DNA of 8,579 bases from an uncultured beta proteobacterium (GCA_902826155.1 CADEDU010000071.1:28912-37490); one strand, 5' to 3'; counted from the stretch's first letter, positions 1 to 6,498 are shown. Program-made: numbers and translations. The notes: generated from the sequence alone by a model not told the origin.

Positions 1-41
1 CCGATCTCACGCTCGATCCTACCCGCGACGTCGTCGCGTAC

Positions 42-1280
42 ATGCGTGCGCTCGGCCAACGCGCGCGCGAGGCTTCGCGCCTGATCGCCAAAGCTGACAC
101 CACCACCAAGAACCGCGCGCTGCATGCTATTGCTGCGGCGATTCGCGGGGCGTCAGCCACGCTGCTGGCCGCCAACGCCGAAGATGTGGCCCGCGCCCGA
201 AACAACGGCCAGGACGCTGCGTTCGTCGATAGGCTCACGCTCAAGCCGAAGTCGATCGAAGACATGGCGCGCGGCGTGGAGGAGGTGGCGGCACTGCCCG
301 ATCCGATCGGCGCCATCACCGATCTGCAGGAGCGTCCTACCGGAATCAAGGTCGGACGCATGCGCGTGCCGGTCGGTGTGATCGGCATCATCTTCGAGTC
401 GCGCCCCAACGTCACCGTGGACGCCGCGGTGCTGTGCCTGAAATCGGGCAACGCGACGATCCTGCGCGGCGGGTCGGAGGCAATAGCCTCCAATCGTGCG
501 CTGGCGCGCTGCGTACAGGCCGGATTGCGTACGGCCGGCTTGCCCGAAGCCGCAGTGCAGGTGGTGGAAACCGCCGACCGCGCCGCGGTGGGCGAGATGC
601 TGCGCATGAACGAGTTCATCGACATCATCGTGCCGCGCGGCGGCAAGTCGCTGATCGAGCGCATCAGCGCCGAATCGCGCATTCCGATGATCAAGCATCT
701 CGATGGCGTGTGCCACGTGTACGTCGACGATTCCGCCGATCTCGACATGGCGGTCACGATCGCCGACAACGCCAAGACGCAGCGCTACGGCACTTGCAAC
801 ACGATGGAGACGCTGCTGGTGGCCGAGAGCGTGGCGCCGAATCTGCTGCCCAGGCTCACCGGGATTTACCACGACAAGGGCGTGGAGTTGCGAGGCGACG
901 AGGCTGCGCGCAAGTACGATCCGTCGATGCTGCCCGCCACCGAGGAGGACTGGTACGCGGAGTACCTGGCGCCGATCCTCGCGGTGCGCGTGGTGAAGGG
1001 GCTGGACGAGGCGATCGAGCACATCGCCCGCTACGGCTCGCAGCACACCGACGCGATCGTCACCAGCAACGATGCGCATGCGCAGCGGTTTGTACGCGAG
1101 GTCGATTCCAGTTCGGTGATGGTCAATGCGTCGACGCGTTTCGCCGACGGCTTCGAGTACGGGCTGGGTGCCGAGATCGGCATCTCCACCGACAAGCTGC
1201 ATGCGCGCGGCCCGGTCGGGCTCGAAGGGCTCACGTCGCAGAAGTGGGTCGTGCTGGGCAGCGGCCAGGTTCGCAAGTAG
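42..1280 (+). CDS. proA: Glutamate-5-semialdehyde dehydrogenase (gamma-glutamyl phosphate reductase)
   Basis: ProA is cytoplasmic and catalyses the second step of proline synthesis, the NADPH-dependent reduction of gamma-glutamyl phosphate to glutamate-5-semialdehyde. The 412-residue product is near the usual family length of about 417. Visible family motifs are [10 protein letters not shown] (residues 118-127), LRGGSEA (141-147), [11 protein letters not shown] (219-229), the catalytic cysteine C252 in TQRYGTCNT, and VNASTRF with GLGAE near the C-terminus. The N-terminus is uncertain. The ATG at 42 aligns within one residue of the E. coli start as I remember it, but no Shine-Dalgarno sequence precedes it. 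The frame stays open to base 3 (reading [13 protein letters not shown]) with no alternative start codon, so the true start may lie left of the window. The gene converges with creD. No proB is visible in the window. Confidence 0.96.
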   Translation: MRALGQRAREASRLIAKADTTTKNRALHAIAAAIRGASATLLAANAEDVARARNNGQDAAFVDRLTLKPKSIEDMARGVEEVAALPDPIGAITDLQERPTGIKVGRMRVPVGVIGIIFESRPNVTVDAAVLCLKSGNATILRGGSEAIASNRALARCVQAGLRTAGLPEAAVQVVETADRAAVGEMLRMNEFIDIIVPRGGKSLIERISAESRIPMIKHLDGVCHVYVDDSADLDMAVTIADNAKTQRYGTCNTMETLLVAESVAPNLLPRLTGIYHDKGVELRGDEAARKYDPSMLPATEEDWYAEYLAPILAVRVVKGLDEAIEHIARYGSQHTDAIVTSNDAHAQRFVREVDSSSVMVNASTRFADGFEYGLGAEIGISTDKLHARGPVGLEGLTSQKWVVLGSGQVRK

Positions 1281-1287
1281 TAAAGGA

Positions 1288-1432
1288 TCGCGCGAAGCAC
1301 TCGGAGGCCCACCCGGATCGCCGCCCTGTGGTGAGGGCGCGACGCCCAGCAGCACCCGGAGGAGGAGAGGTGCCGCTGTTCGTCAGCGGCCCTCCGAGTG
1401 CTCCGCGCGATTCCTCCGAGTGCTCCGCGCGA
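1288..1432. repeat. Compound repeat element: one inverted and two direct 20-bp copies flanking hairpins
   Basis: The 20-mer CCTCCGAGTGCTCCGCGCGA occurs twice in direct orientation, at 1391-1410 and 1413-1432, separated by TT. Its reverse complement with a single G-to-A change lies at 1288-1307, just after the proA stop. Between the outer copies are two potential hairpins: CGCCCT/AGGGCG with a 6-base loop (1322-1339) and GCCGCTG/CAGCGGC with a 5-base loop (1372-1390). This layout, ends in inverted orientation around a structured core with no coding capacity, resembles a REP/BIME-type or miniature mobile element sitting between two convergent genes. The repeats and hairpins are seen directly; the mobile or REP-like interpretation is inference. 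I see no obvious target-site duplication. Confidence 0.75.
1372..1390. terminator. Hairpin between convergent proA and creD
   Basis: A perfect 7-bp stem, GCCGCTG/CAGCGGC with loop TTCGT, lies between the 3' ends of proA and creD, inside the repeat element. Its position fits a bidirectional transcript end. It has no T-tract on either strand, so intrinsic termination is doubtful; it may only block exonucleases or be part of the repeat. Confidence 0.3.
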
Positions 1433-1461
1433 GATCGACTCAACCAAACCTCAATCGGCAA

Positions 1462-2829
1462 TCACGGCAGCGCCGGCGCCTCCTGTGCGCTCCGGCCGCG
1501 CGTGAGGCGATACCAGTCGATGCGGCGCGTGGCGATCATCACGCCGGCAAGCAGCGCGAACATCAATACCGAACCGGCGAGCAGCGCATAGTCCTCGGCC
1601 TTGAGCAGCAGATAGAGCGCGCCGTAGAGCAGCGCCAATCCTCCGCCGAACGACAGGCCCCGCCGCGCGCTTTGCAGCACCCGCACCACGTAGAACGTGA
1701 TCAAGCCGACGCAGGCGGCCGTGGCAATCGCATATGCCGCTTCGAACGTGATGTGCTCGGAAAGCGCGGTGATCAGCAGGAAGAAGATCGCCAGCGCCAG
1801 TCCGACCAGCAGGTATTGAATCGGGTGGATCACCAGCCGCTGCAGCAGCTCGAACAGGAAGAACGCGACGAACAGCAGTCCGACGAACAGGAATCCGTAC
1901 TTCGAGGCGCGCTCGAGTTTCTGATACACGCCGATCGGCTCGATCAATGCCACACCGAGCACCTGCTGATTGATCGCGGCACACGGCTTGGTCGCACCGC
2001 AGGTGCGCAACCGCTCGGCGCCCTGCGAGGCGTACTGCGACACCTTCCAGCCGGCGTCGAAACCGTCGGCACGGATGTCGTGCCGTGCCGGCAGGAACGG
2101 ACCGTGGAATGATGGATGCGGCCAATCGGCGCGCAGCGCGACCGTGGTGTCCTTGGCGATCGGCGCGATGTCGAGCGCTTCCGAACCGGCGATCTCGGTG
2201 GTGAAGCTGAACTCATACGTACCGGCACTTCGTTCCGCATCGACCTCCAGCATCGCGTGTACGCCATTGAGCAGCGCTGCGTCGCCCGTCCCCGGCGCGA
2301 ACTCGATCCGCGTCGACCCGAACGCGAGCGGCGAGACGCTGCGGATGCCACGCGGGTCCGATACGCCCAGCACGATGCGCGGCCGGGCCCACTCGTAGCG
2401 GCTGTTGGGCTCCACCCCGACGAGTCTTGGCGGGATGGTGATGCGGCCGCTCACCTGTGCGCGCGTCTGATAGAGCCGCGCCTTGTGGATGCCGCGCGCT
2501 TTCTCCAGCGTGGCGACGTTGAGCGTCCAGTTCACCGCATCGACCGGAATGCGCACCACGCCCGGCTCGGCGTGCTCGCTGCGCCGCTCCTTCGGTTTGC
2601 CGTCGACGATTTCGGTGACGACCTCGATCCAGCGACGGGTGTACGGCACCGCGAGATACGGGTCGGTGACCGTTTGGCGCGCGCCCCAGCCGAACGCGAT
2701 ATCGGCGATCGCCTCGTTGCGCCGCGCCTGGCGTTCGCTCACCAGATCGCGGATCATCGCCACCGGCACCAGCAGCACGATCGCCAGGAACGCGATGCCC
2801 GCGGTACGCAGAATGAAGTCTCGACCCAT
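1462..2829 (-). CDS. creD: CreD-family inner membrane protein
   Basis: The product is a CreD-family (Cet) protein, the inner-membrane member of the CreBC regulon in enterobacteria; its biochemical role is unknown. One N-terminal membrane segment (about residues 5-26) is followed by a large, probably periplasmic domain of about 280 residues. Five hydrophobic segments then cover roughly residues 311-330, 337-356, 361-381, 394-410 and 414-433. The stretch around HPIQYLLVGLALAIFFLL is characteristic of the family. I chose the ATG at 2829 (455 residues) because AGGGAG lies five bases upstream; an in-frame GTG at 2835 would add only two residues and overlaps that ribosome site. No creB or creC genes are in the window, so regulation by that two-component system cannot be assumed. 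The gene converges with proA and diverges from the isomerase homologue at 3012, with about 180 bp of non-coding DNA between them in which I found no convincing promoter. Confidence 0.93.
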   Translation of the reverse strand: MGRDFILRTAGIAFLAIVLLVPVAMIRDLVSERQARRNEAIADIAFGWGARQTVTDPYLAVPYTRRWIEVVTEIVDGKPKERRSEHAEPGVVRIPVDAVNWTLNVATLEKARGIHKARLYQTRAQVSGRITIPPRLVGVEPNSRYEWARPRIVLGVSDPRGIRSVSPLAFGSTRIEFAPGTGDAALLNGVHAMLEVDAERSAGTYEFSFTTEIAGSEALDIAPIAKDTTVALRADWPHPSFHGPFLPARHDIRADGFDAGWKVSQYASQGAERLRTCGATKPCAAINQQVLGVALIEPIGVYQKLERASKYGFLFVGLLFVAFFLFELLQRLVIHPIQYLLVGLALAIFFLLITALSEHITFEAAYAIATAACVGLITFYVVRVLQSARRGLSFGGGLALLYGALYLLLKAEDYALLAGSVLMFALLAGVMIATRRIDWYRLTRGRSAQEAPALP

Positions 2830-3011
2830 TGCCACTCCCTAGGTGTTGTTCAGAGCCGACACGATGGATGACGATCGAGGCTGCGCCGGGGCACCATCGG
2901 GGCAAACAACGCGCGAAAGGTGGCGGGAAAATGCGCGCGTGACCCACGCCGCAGTTGAACATCGCCCAGAATTTGAACCCGCCGCTTCGTTACACACCAC
3001 ACTTCACGACG

Positions 3012-3638
3012 ATGACACTCACCTGGTACTTCGACTACGTCTCGCCCTATCCGTATCTGCAGTTGCTGCAGCATCCGGCGCTGTTCGCCCGACCCGACAT
3101 CGAAGTGCGTCCGGTGCTGTTCGCCGGACTGCTGAATCACTGGGGCCAGAAGGGGCCCGCCGAGATCGTCGGCAAGCGCATTCACACGTTTCGGCTCATC
3201 ACCTGGCAAAGCGCCAAGCGCGGCACGCCGCTGCGTTGTCCCCCGGCGCATCCGTTCAATCCGCTGCACGCGCTGCGCTTGACGATCGCGCTGGGCGCGC
3301 GGCTGGACGTGGTCCGCGCGATCTACGATTTCATCTGGGGCGAGGGTCGATCGGTGGGCGACGAGTGGCCGGCGCTGCTCGAACGGCTGTCGATCGAGCC
3401 GGCACGCGCCGCCGAACTCATGGCGGCTGACAAGGTAAAGGCTGCCCTGCGCGAGAACGGTGAGCGCGCGATCGCCGCAGGCGTGTTCGGTGTGCCGACC
3501 TTCGTCGCCGGCAAGGAGTTGTTCTGGGGCGAAGACGCGACTGCGATGCTGCTCGATTACCTCGTCGATCCGGCCCTGTTCGAGCAACCGGAGTTGAAGC
3601 GCATCGATTCGATCGGCGTGGCCGCGTCACGCATCTAG
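3012..3638 (+). CDS. 2-hydroxychromene-2-carboxylate isomerase family protein (DsbA fold, kappa-GST-like)
   Basis: The product has 208 residues, close to the usual 200 for this glutathione-using thioredoxin-fold family. The N-terminus reads WYFDYVSPYPYL; S11 in the SPY motif sits where the glutathione-activating serine of NahD and kappa-class GSTs lies. The cis-proline loop GVFGVPTF (157-164, P162) and the following FWGED (171-175) also match the family. Characterised members isomerise 2-hydroxychromene-2-carboxylate in naphthalene degradation, but no aromatic catabolism genes are nearby, so the real substrate is unknown; a general glutathione-dependent isomerase or oxidoreductase is equally possible. 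I chose the ATG at 3012 because it puts the first beta strand at the N-terminus. A TTG at 2955 would add 19 residues unlike the family. No strong ribosome site precedes either. The gene converges with the LOG-family gene, 42 bp away. Confidence 0.9.
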   Translation: MTLTWYFDYVSPYPYLQLLQHPALFARPDIEVRPVLFAGLLNHWGQKGPAEIVGKRIHTFRLITWQSAKRGTPLRCPPAHPFNPLHALRLTIALGARLDVVRAIYDFIWGEGRSVGDEWPALLERLSIEPARAAELMAADKVKAALRENGERAIAAGVFGVPTFVAGKELFWGEDATAMLLDYLVDPALFEQPELKRIDSIGVAASRI

Positions 3639-3670
3639 ACCCGCACGCCGATAGGCGCGCGGCGAACTAC

Positions 3671-3695
3671 CTGACCACGACTACTTCGCGGTCAG
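3671..3695. terminator. Hairpin at convergent junction (possible bidirectional terminator)
   Basis: CTGACC (3671-3676) pairs with GGTCAG (3690-3695), and inside it CGA (3678-3680) pairs with TCG (3686-3688). This gives nine base pairs with one A/C mismatch and a five-base loop. It lies 33 bp after the isomerase stop and spans the stop codon of the minus-strand LOG gene. There is no T-tract, so it is at best a weak or factor-assisted terminator. Confidence 0.35.
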
Positions 3696-4268
3696 CTGCG
3701 CGAACAGCTCGTCGAGATCGGCCACGACACGGCAATGCCGCTCGAAACCGGGGCGGATCACACCGATCTCGCGCCCGCGCCGGAAGAACTCGACGATCGG
3801 ATCCCAGAATCCGAATGTGTTGACGAGATACACGGGCTTGGTGTGCACGCCCAGTTCGTTCCAGGTGACCATTTCGGTGATCTCATCGAGCGTGCCGATG
3901 CCGCCGGGGATGGCCACGAACGCATCCGCCGCCTCAGCCATGCGCGCCTTGCGCTCGGCCAAAGTCTGCACCACGATCATCTCGCCGACCGAGGTGTTGA
4001 TCCCCTCGCGGTTGATCAGAAAATCCGGAATGAAACCGAGCACCGGCGCGCCTGCGTCGTGCGCGGCCTGCGCGGCTGCGCCCATCAGACCACGAGTGCT
4101 CCCGCCGTAGACGAGGCGAAATCCGGCACGGCCAACACGATCGCCGAACGCGCGCGCGTGCTCGAGATACTGCTCGCCCAGGTTGCGTGAAGCCGAACAG
4201 AACAGGCACACACCGAATGCCTGCTGCGCCGAGTCTGCTGCCGAGTGTGGCATCGATGATGTCGTCAC
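3681..4268 (-). CDS. LOG family protein (nucleoside 5'-monophosphate phosphoribohydrolase)
   Basis: LOG-family enzymes hydrolyse the N-glycosidic bond of nucleoside 5'-monophosphates, releasing a free base and ribose 5-phosphate. Plant and some bacterial members activate cytokinins this way; most bacterial ones have unsettled substrates. The signature PGGIGTLDE is at residues 121-129, preceded by the conserved LAERKARM (103-110). The nucleotide-binding start reads VCLFCSAS (20-27) and LVYGGSTRGLMG (52-63). At 195 residues the length is normal. The first codon is a GTG at 4268, only 15 bp after the nadC stop; an ATG at 4253 is the alternative start (190 residues). Neither has a clear Shine-Dalgarno sequence, which fits translation coupled to nadC in one transcript. 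Older annotations call such proteins lysine decarboxylases, which is misleading. Confidence 0.92.
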   Translation of the reverse strand: MTTSSMPHSAADSAQQAFGVCLFCSASRNLGEQYLEHARAFGDRVGRAGFRLVYGGSTRGLMGAAAQAAHDAGAPVLGFIPDFLINREGINTSVGEMIVVQTLAERKARMAEAADAFVAIPGGIGTLDEITEMVTWNELGVHTKPVYLVNTFGFWDPIVEFFRRGREIGVIRPGFERHCRVVADLDELFAQLTAK

Positions 4269-4283
4269 GCGATTTGCTGCCGA

Positions 4284-5126
4284 TCAGGCATGGATGACGG
4301 CATCGAGCCCGATGTCGACCGCCGGCGCCGACTGGGTGATGCGCCCCACCGATACGAACGTCACGCCGGTCTCGGCGATGCCGCGAATCGTCTCCAGCCG
4401 CACCCCGCCGCTGGCTTCCAGCGGCACCCGCCCGCCGACGATGCGAACCGCTTCGCGCAGATCCTCCAGGCTCATGTTGTCGAGCAGGATGCAATCGGCG
4501 CCCGCGGCCAGCGCTTCGTGCACCTGACCGAGCGTGTCGCACTCGACCTCGATCTTCGTGAGCGTGGGGCAGCCGGCCTGCGCACGTTCCACCGCCGCTC
4601 GGATCGAGCCGCACACCGCGATGTGGTTGTCCTTGATCAGCACGCCATCGTCCAGCCGCAATCGATGATTGCGCGCCCCGCCCATCTGCGCCGCATGCTT
4701 TTCCAACGCGCGCAGACCGGGCGTGGTCTTGCGCGTGTCGATCAGCACCGCCTTCGTGCCGCGGATGCGGTCGGCGTATTGCGCGGTGAGGCTGGCGATG
4801 CCCGACAGATGCTGCAGCAGGTTGAGCGCGGTACGCTCGGCCGTGAGCAGGCCTTGCGCCGGGCCGCTCACCGCCGCGATGCGCGTTCCGCCGGTCACGC
4901 GTGCGCCGTCCTCGACGAACTTTTCGAAACGGCACTCGGGTACGCGGCGCTTGAACACCTGCGCAGCGATGTCGATGCCGGCGATCACCATCTCGTGTCG
5001 CGCATTGAGGGCCAGATCGGCCTGCGCGTTGCGCGGGATCACCAGCTCGCTGGTGAGATCGCAAAAGCCGATGTCTTCTTCAAGTGCCGCGTCGATGGTC
5101 TTTGCGACGACCAGCGGGTCGATCAT
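4284..5126 (-). CDS. nadC: Nicotinate-nucleotide pyrophosphorylase (carboxylating), quinolinate phosphoribosyltransferase
   Basis: NadC converts quinolinate and PRPP to nicotinate mononucleotide, CO2 and pyrophosphate, and is cytoplasmic and normally dimeric. The 280-residue product shows ERTALNLLQHLSGIAS (97-112), the substrate-binding DTRKTTPG (130-137), NHR (153-155), KDNH (165-168), IEVE (192-195), LLDN (214-217) and SVG (259-261), in the family order. The ATG at 5126 is preceded by AGGAG five bases upstream; a GTG at 5130-5132 directly abuts that site and is unlikely. ModD is a related protein, but the full quinolinate-binding set and the adjacent nadD favour NadC. The wording around LDDGVLIKDNHI and TQSAPAVDIGLD reminds me more of alphaproteobacterial NadC than of Burkholderia NadC; this is from memory only. 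The gene probably forms an operon with the LOG gene downstream and is divergent from nadD. Confidence 0.95.
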   Translation of the reverse strand: MIDPLVVAKTIDAALEEDIGFCDLTSELVIPRNAQADLALNARHEMVIAGIDIAAQVFKRRVPECRFEKFVEDGARVTGGTRIAAVSGPAQGLLTAERTALNLLQHLSGIASLTAQYADRIRGTKAVLIDTRKTTPGLRALEKHAAQMGGARNHRLRLDDGVLIKDNHIAVCGSIRAAVERAQAGCPTLTKIEVECDTLGQVHEALAAGADCILLDNMSLEDLREAVRIVGGRVPLEASGGVRLETIRGIAETGVTFVSVGRITQSAPAVDIGLDAVIHA

Positions 5127-5167
5127 CGCCACTCCTCATGGATGAACAGGTTGAACGGGACGCGGTC

Positions 5168-5196
5168 AGTCTAGCAGCCACGCCGCCCGCTACAAT
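5168..5196. promoter_or_regulatory. Candidate divergent promoter region between nadC and nadD
   Basis: On the + strand TACAAT (5191-5196) is a good -10 element for nadD, whose start is 39 bases further on, but I see no matching -35. On the - strand TAGACT (5173-5168) could be a -10 for nadC, with TTGTAG 16 bp upstream as a weak -35; the latter overlaps the nadD -10. If both are real, the two promoters overlap and could compete. I see no clear palindromic operator for NadR, NrtR or NadQ in this gap. Confidence 0.4.
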
Positions 5197-5234
5197 GCGG
5201 GCCAGCCGTCTCCTCTCCCTGCGCAAGGCGTACG

Positions 5235-5897
5235 ATGAGCAAAACCTCACCGCTCGGCATTCTCGGTGGCACGTTCGACCCGATCCACTTCGGTCATCTG
5301 CGATTCGCCGAGGAAATCGCCACGGCGCTCAATCTCACCGAGATCCGACTGGTGCCCGCAGGCACGCCGCCGCACCGCACCGCACCCCTGGCCGGCGCCG
5401 AGCATCGGCTCGCCATGGCATACCTCGCTACCGCAGGCAATCCGATTCTGCGCGTGGACGCGCGCGAAGTACGGCGCGCCGAGCCGAGCTACACCATCAA
5501 CACGGTGGAGGAAATCCGCAACGAAATCGGTGACCGGCCGCTGTGTCTGCTGCTGGGCGCCGACGCCTTCTTCGGCTTTCCGTTCTGGGAACGCTGGCAG
5601 GAGTTCTTCAAGCTCGCGCATGTCGTGGTGGCGAGCCGCCCCGGCTACGAACTGACCTCGACGCTGCCGCTGCCGCTGCAGCCACTTTGGGGCAAACACT
5701 TCACGCATGAACCGCATCGCCTGGCCGAGCAGTCTTGCGGGCTGATCTATCACCAGACGATCACGTCGCTCGACATCTCCGCCAGCCACATCCGCGCATT
5801 GGCACGCCGTGGTCACAGCGCGCGCTATCTGTTGCCCGACTCGGTGCTCGAGTACATCGACAAGACCGAGGTCTACACATCGAAGCCCGCAGCCTGA
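5235..5897 (+). CDS. nadD: Nicotinate-nucleotide adenylyltransferase
   Basis: NadD adenylates nicotinate mononucleotide with ATP to give nicotinate adenine dinucleotide, the next NAD-synthesis step after NadC. The 220-residue product has the nucleotidyltransferase signature GGTFDPIHFGHL (residues 11-22, with the catalytic HFGH at 18-21), SYTINT (85-90), LGADAF (107-112) and the ATP-binding ISASHIR (181-187). Length and motif order are normal. The ATG at 5235 has AAGG six bases upstream, which supports this start. The gene lies at the head of the rsfS-rlmH-maf-rng run but is separated from rsfS by about 214 bp that carry a separate promoter candidate. That gap also contains a GC-rich 12-bp palindrome at 5908-5919 just after the stop, without a T-tract. 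Confidence 0.97.
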   Translation: MSKTSPLGILGGTFDPIHFGHLRFAEEIATALNLTEIRLVPAGTPPHRTAPLAGAEHRLAMAYLATAGNPILRVDAREVRRAEPSYTINTVEEIRNEIGDRPLCLLLGADAFFGFPFWERWQEFFKLAHVVVASRPGYELTSTLPLPLQPLWGKHFTHEPHRLAEQSCGLIYHQTITSLDISASHIRALARRGHSARYLLPDSVLEYIDKTEVYTSKPAA

Positions 5898-5947
5898 ACG
5901 CCTCTGCGCGGCCGGCCGCAGCCTCCGATCGACCGCGCCGGCCTCGA

Positions 5948-5977
5948 TTGCAGCTGACGAAGCTTCTCCCGTATAGT
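5948..5977 (+). promoter_or_regulatory. Candidate sigma-70 promoter for rsfS-rlmH-maf-rng
   Basis: TTGCAG (5948-5953) and TATAGT (5972-5977) are separated by 18 bp. The -10 matches the consensus at five of six positions, the -35 at three. Transcription would begin near 5984, giving a leader of about 128 bases before the rsfS start. This would let the ribosome-related genes be expressed apart from nadD. Confidence 0.5.
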
Positions 5978-5998
5978 CGGCCGCGGCGCGGGTTCCCT

Positions 5999-6115
5999 GT
6001 GAGCCGTACCGCGCACGACCGGGCCGGCGTCGATCACGTTCCTGGTGTCGCCGGTGTCGTTGGCATCACTGCTAACACTCGTATCACTCGTGCATTGGAG
6101 GCATTCCCCCGTTGA
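5999..6115 (+). other. Possible upstream reading frame overlapping the rsfS start
   Basis: A GTG at 5999 opens a 38-codon frame that ends in TGA at 6113-6115. This stop overlaps the rsfS start codon as TTGA. The predicted peptide is rich in V, G, A and T and resembles nothing I know. The GTG has only a poor ribosome site. The same frame is open well upstream, through nadD, so the open stretch may be chance in high-GC DNA. I list it as a possible leader or coupling frame, not an established gene. Confidence 0.2.
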
Positions 6116-6480
6116 GCCTTCTCAAGAAGCAGCGTGCGGTGGTCGCCGCGCTCGAAGACATCAAGGCGCGCGACATCTCGGTATTCAACGTCACTCATCT
6201 CACTTCGATGTTCGATCGCGTGATCATCGCGACCGGTGAGTCGGCGCGGCAGGTGAAGGCCCTGGCCCGCAGCGTGCACGACAAGGTGAAGGCCATGGGT
6301 GAGCGCGTGGCCTCGATCGAAGGTGAGGAATCCGGCGAGTGGGTGCTGGTCGACCTGGGCGATATCGTCGTGCACGTGATGCATCCGGCGGTACGCCAGT
6401 ACTACAACCTCGAGGAGCTGTGGGGCCAGCCCAAGCCGCGTGCGCGCAAACCCAGGGCGGCCAGCCTCAGCAAGTCGTGA
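6112..6480 (+). CDS. rsfS: Ribosomal silencing factor RsfS
   Basis: RsfS (RsfA, DUF143/Iojap family) binds ribosomal protein uL14 on the 50S subunit and blocks joining of 30S, lowering translation under starvation. The 122-residue product shows the family core: ALEDIKARDISVF (13-25), FDRVIIATGESARQV (34-48), IEGEESGEWVLVDLGDIVVH (69-88) and the C-terminal VRQYYNLEELWG (94-105). A basic tail of about 17 residues (QPKPRARKPRAASLSKS) extends past the E. coli end. The start is a TTG at 6112 with GGAGG ten bases upstream; there is no in-frame ATG or GTG that would preserve the N-terminus. rlmH follows after 18 bp, the usual pairing, so the two are very likely co-transcribed. Confidence 0.95.
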   Translation: MSLLKKQRAVVAALEDIKARDISVFNVTHLTSMFDRVIIATGESARQVKALARSVHDKVKAMGERVASIEGEESGEWVLVDLGDIVVHVMHPAVRQYYNLEELWGQPKPRARKPRAASLSKS

Positions 6481-6498
6481 TGCACTGATCGGATTCGT

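Noticed and set aside
153..1355. A 400-codon open frame on the minus strand opposite proA
   Set aside because: It mirrors proA codon structure, is rich in R, H, D and A, resembles no family, and proA is certain on the other strand. Such antisense frames are common in high-GC DNA.
1391..1432. Tandem 20-mers as a CRISPR array
   Set aside because: Only two direct copies separated by two bases, no spacers of usable length and no cas genes.
1126..2112. A 328-codon + strand frame running from proA through the repeat into creD antisense
   Set aside because: It begins inside proA in another frame, crosses the repeat and then runs antisense to creD; its Q/R/E-rich composition comes from reversed membrane-protein codons.
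2955..2978. Two TTGAAC hexamers 18 bp apart upstream of the isomerase gene as -35 boxes or an operator
   Set aside because: No acceptable -10 follows either at 16-18 bp, and a third TTGAAC at 5151 suggests chance.
3681..4268. Lysine decarboxylase function for the LOG protein
   Set aside because: The PGGIGTLDE motif defines the LOG phosphoribohydrolase family; the decarboxylase label is an old misannotation, and no PLP-binding decarboxylase motifs are present.
4290..5174. A 294-codon + strand frame opposite nadC
   Set aside because: nadC motifs are complete on the minus strand, and the opposite product lacks recognisable domains.
5908..5919. GC-rich 12-bp palindrome after nadD as an intrinsic terminator
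   Set aside because: There is no loop sequence or T-tract; the arms alone are an ordinary result in GC-rich non-coding DNA.
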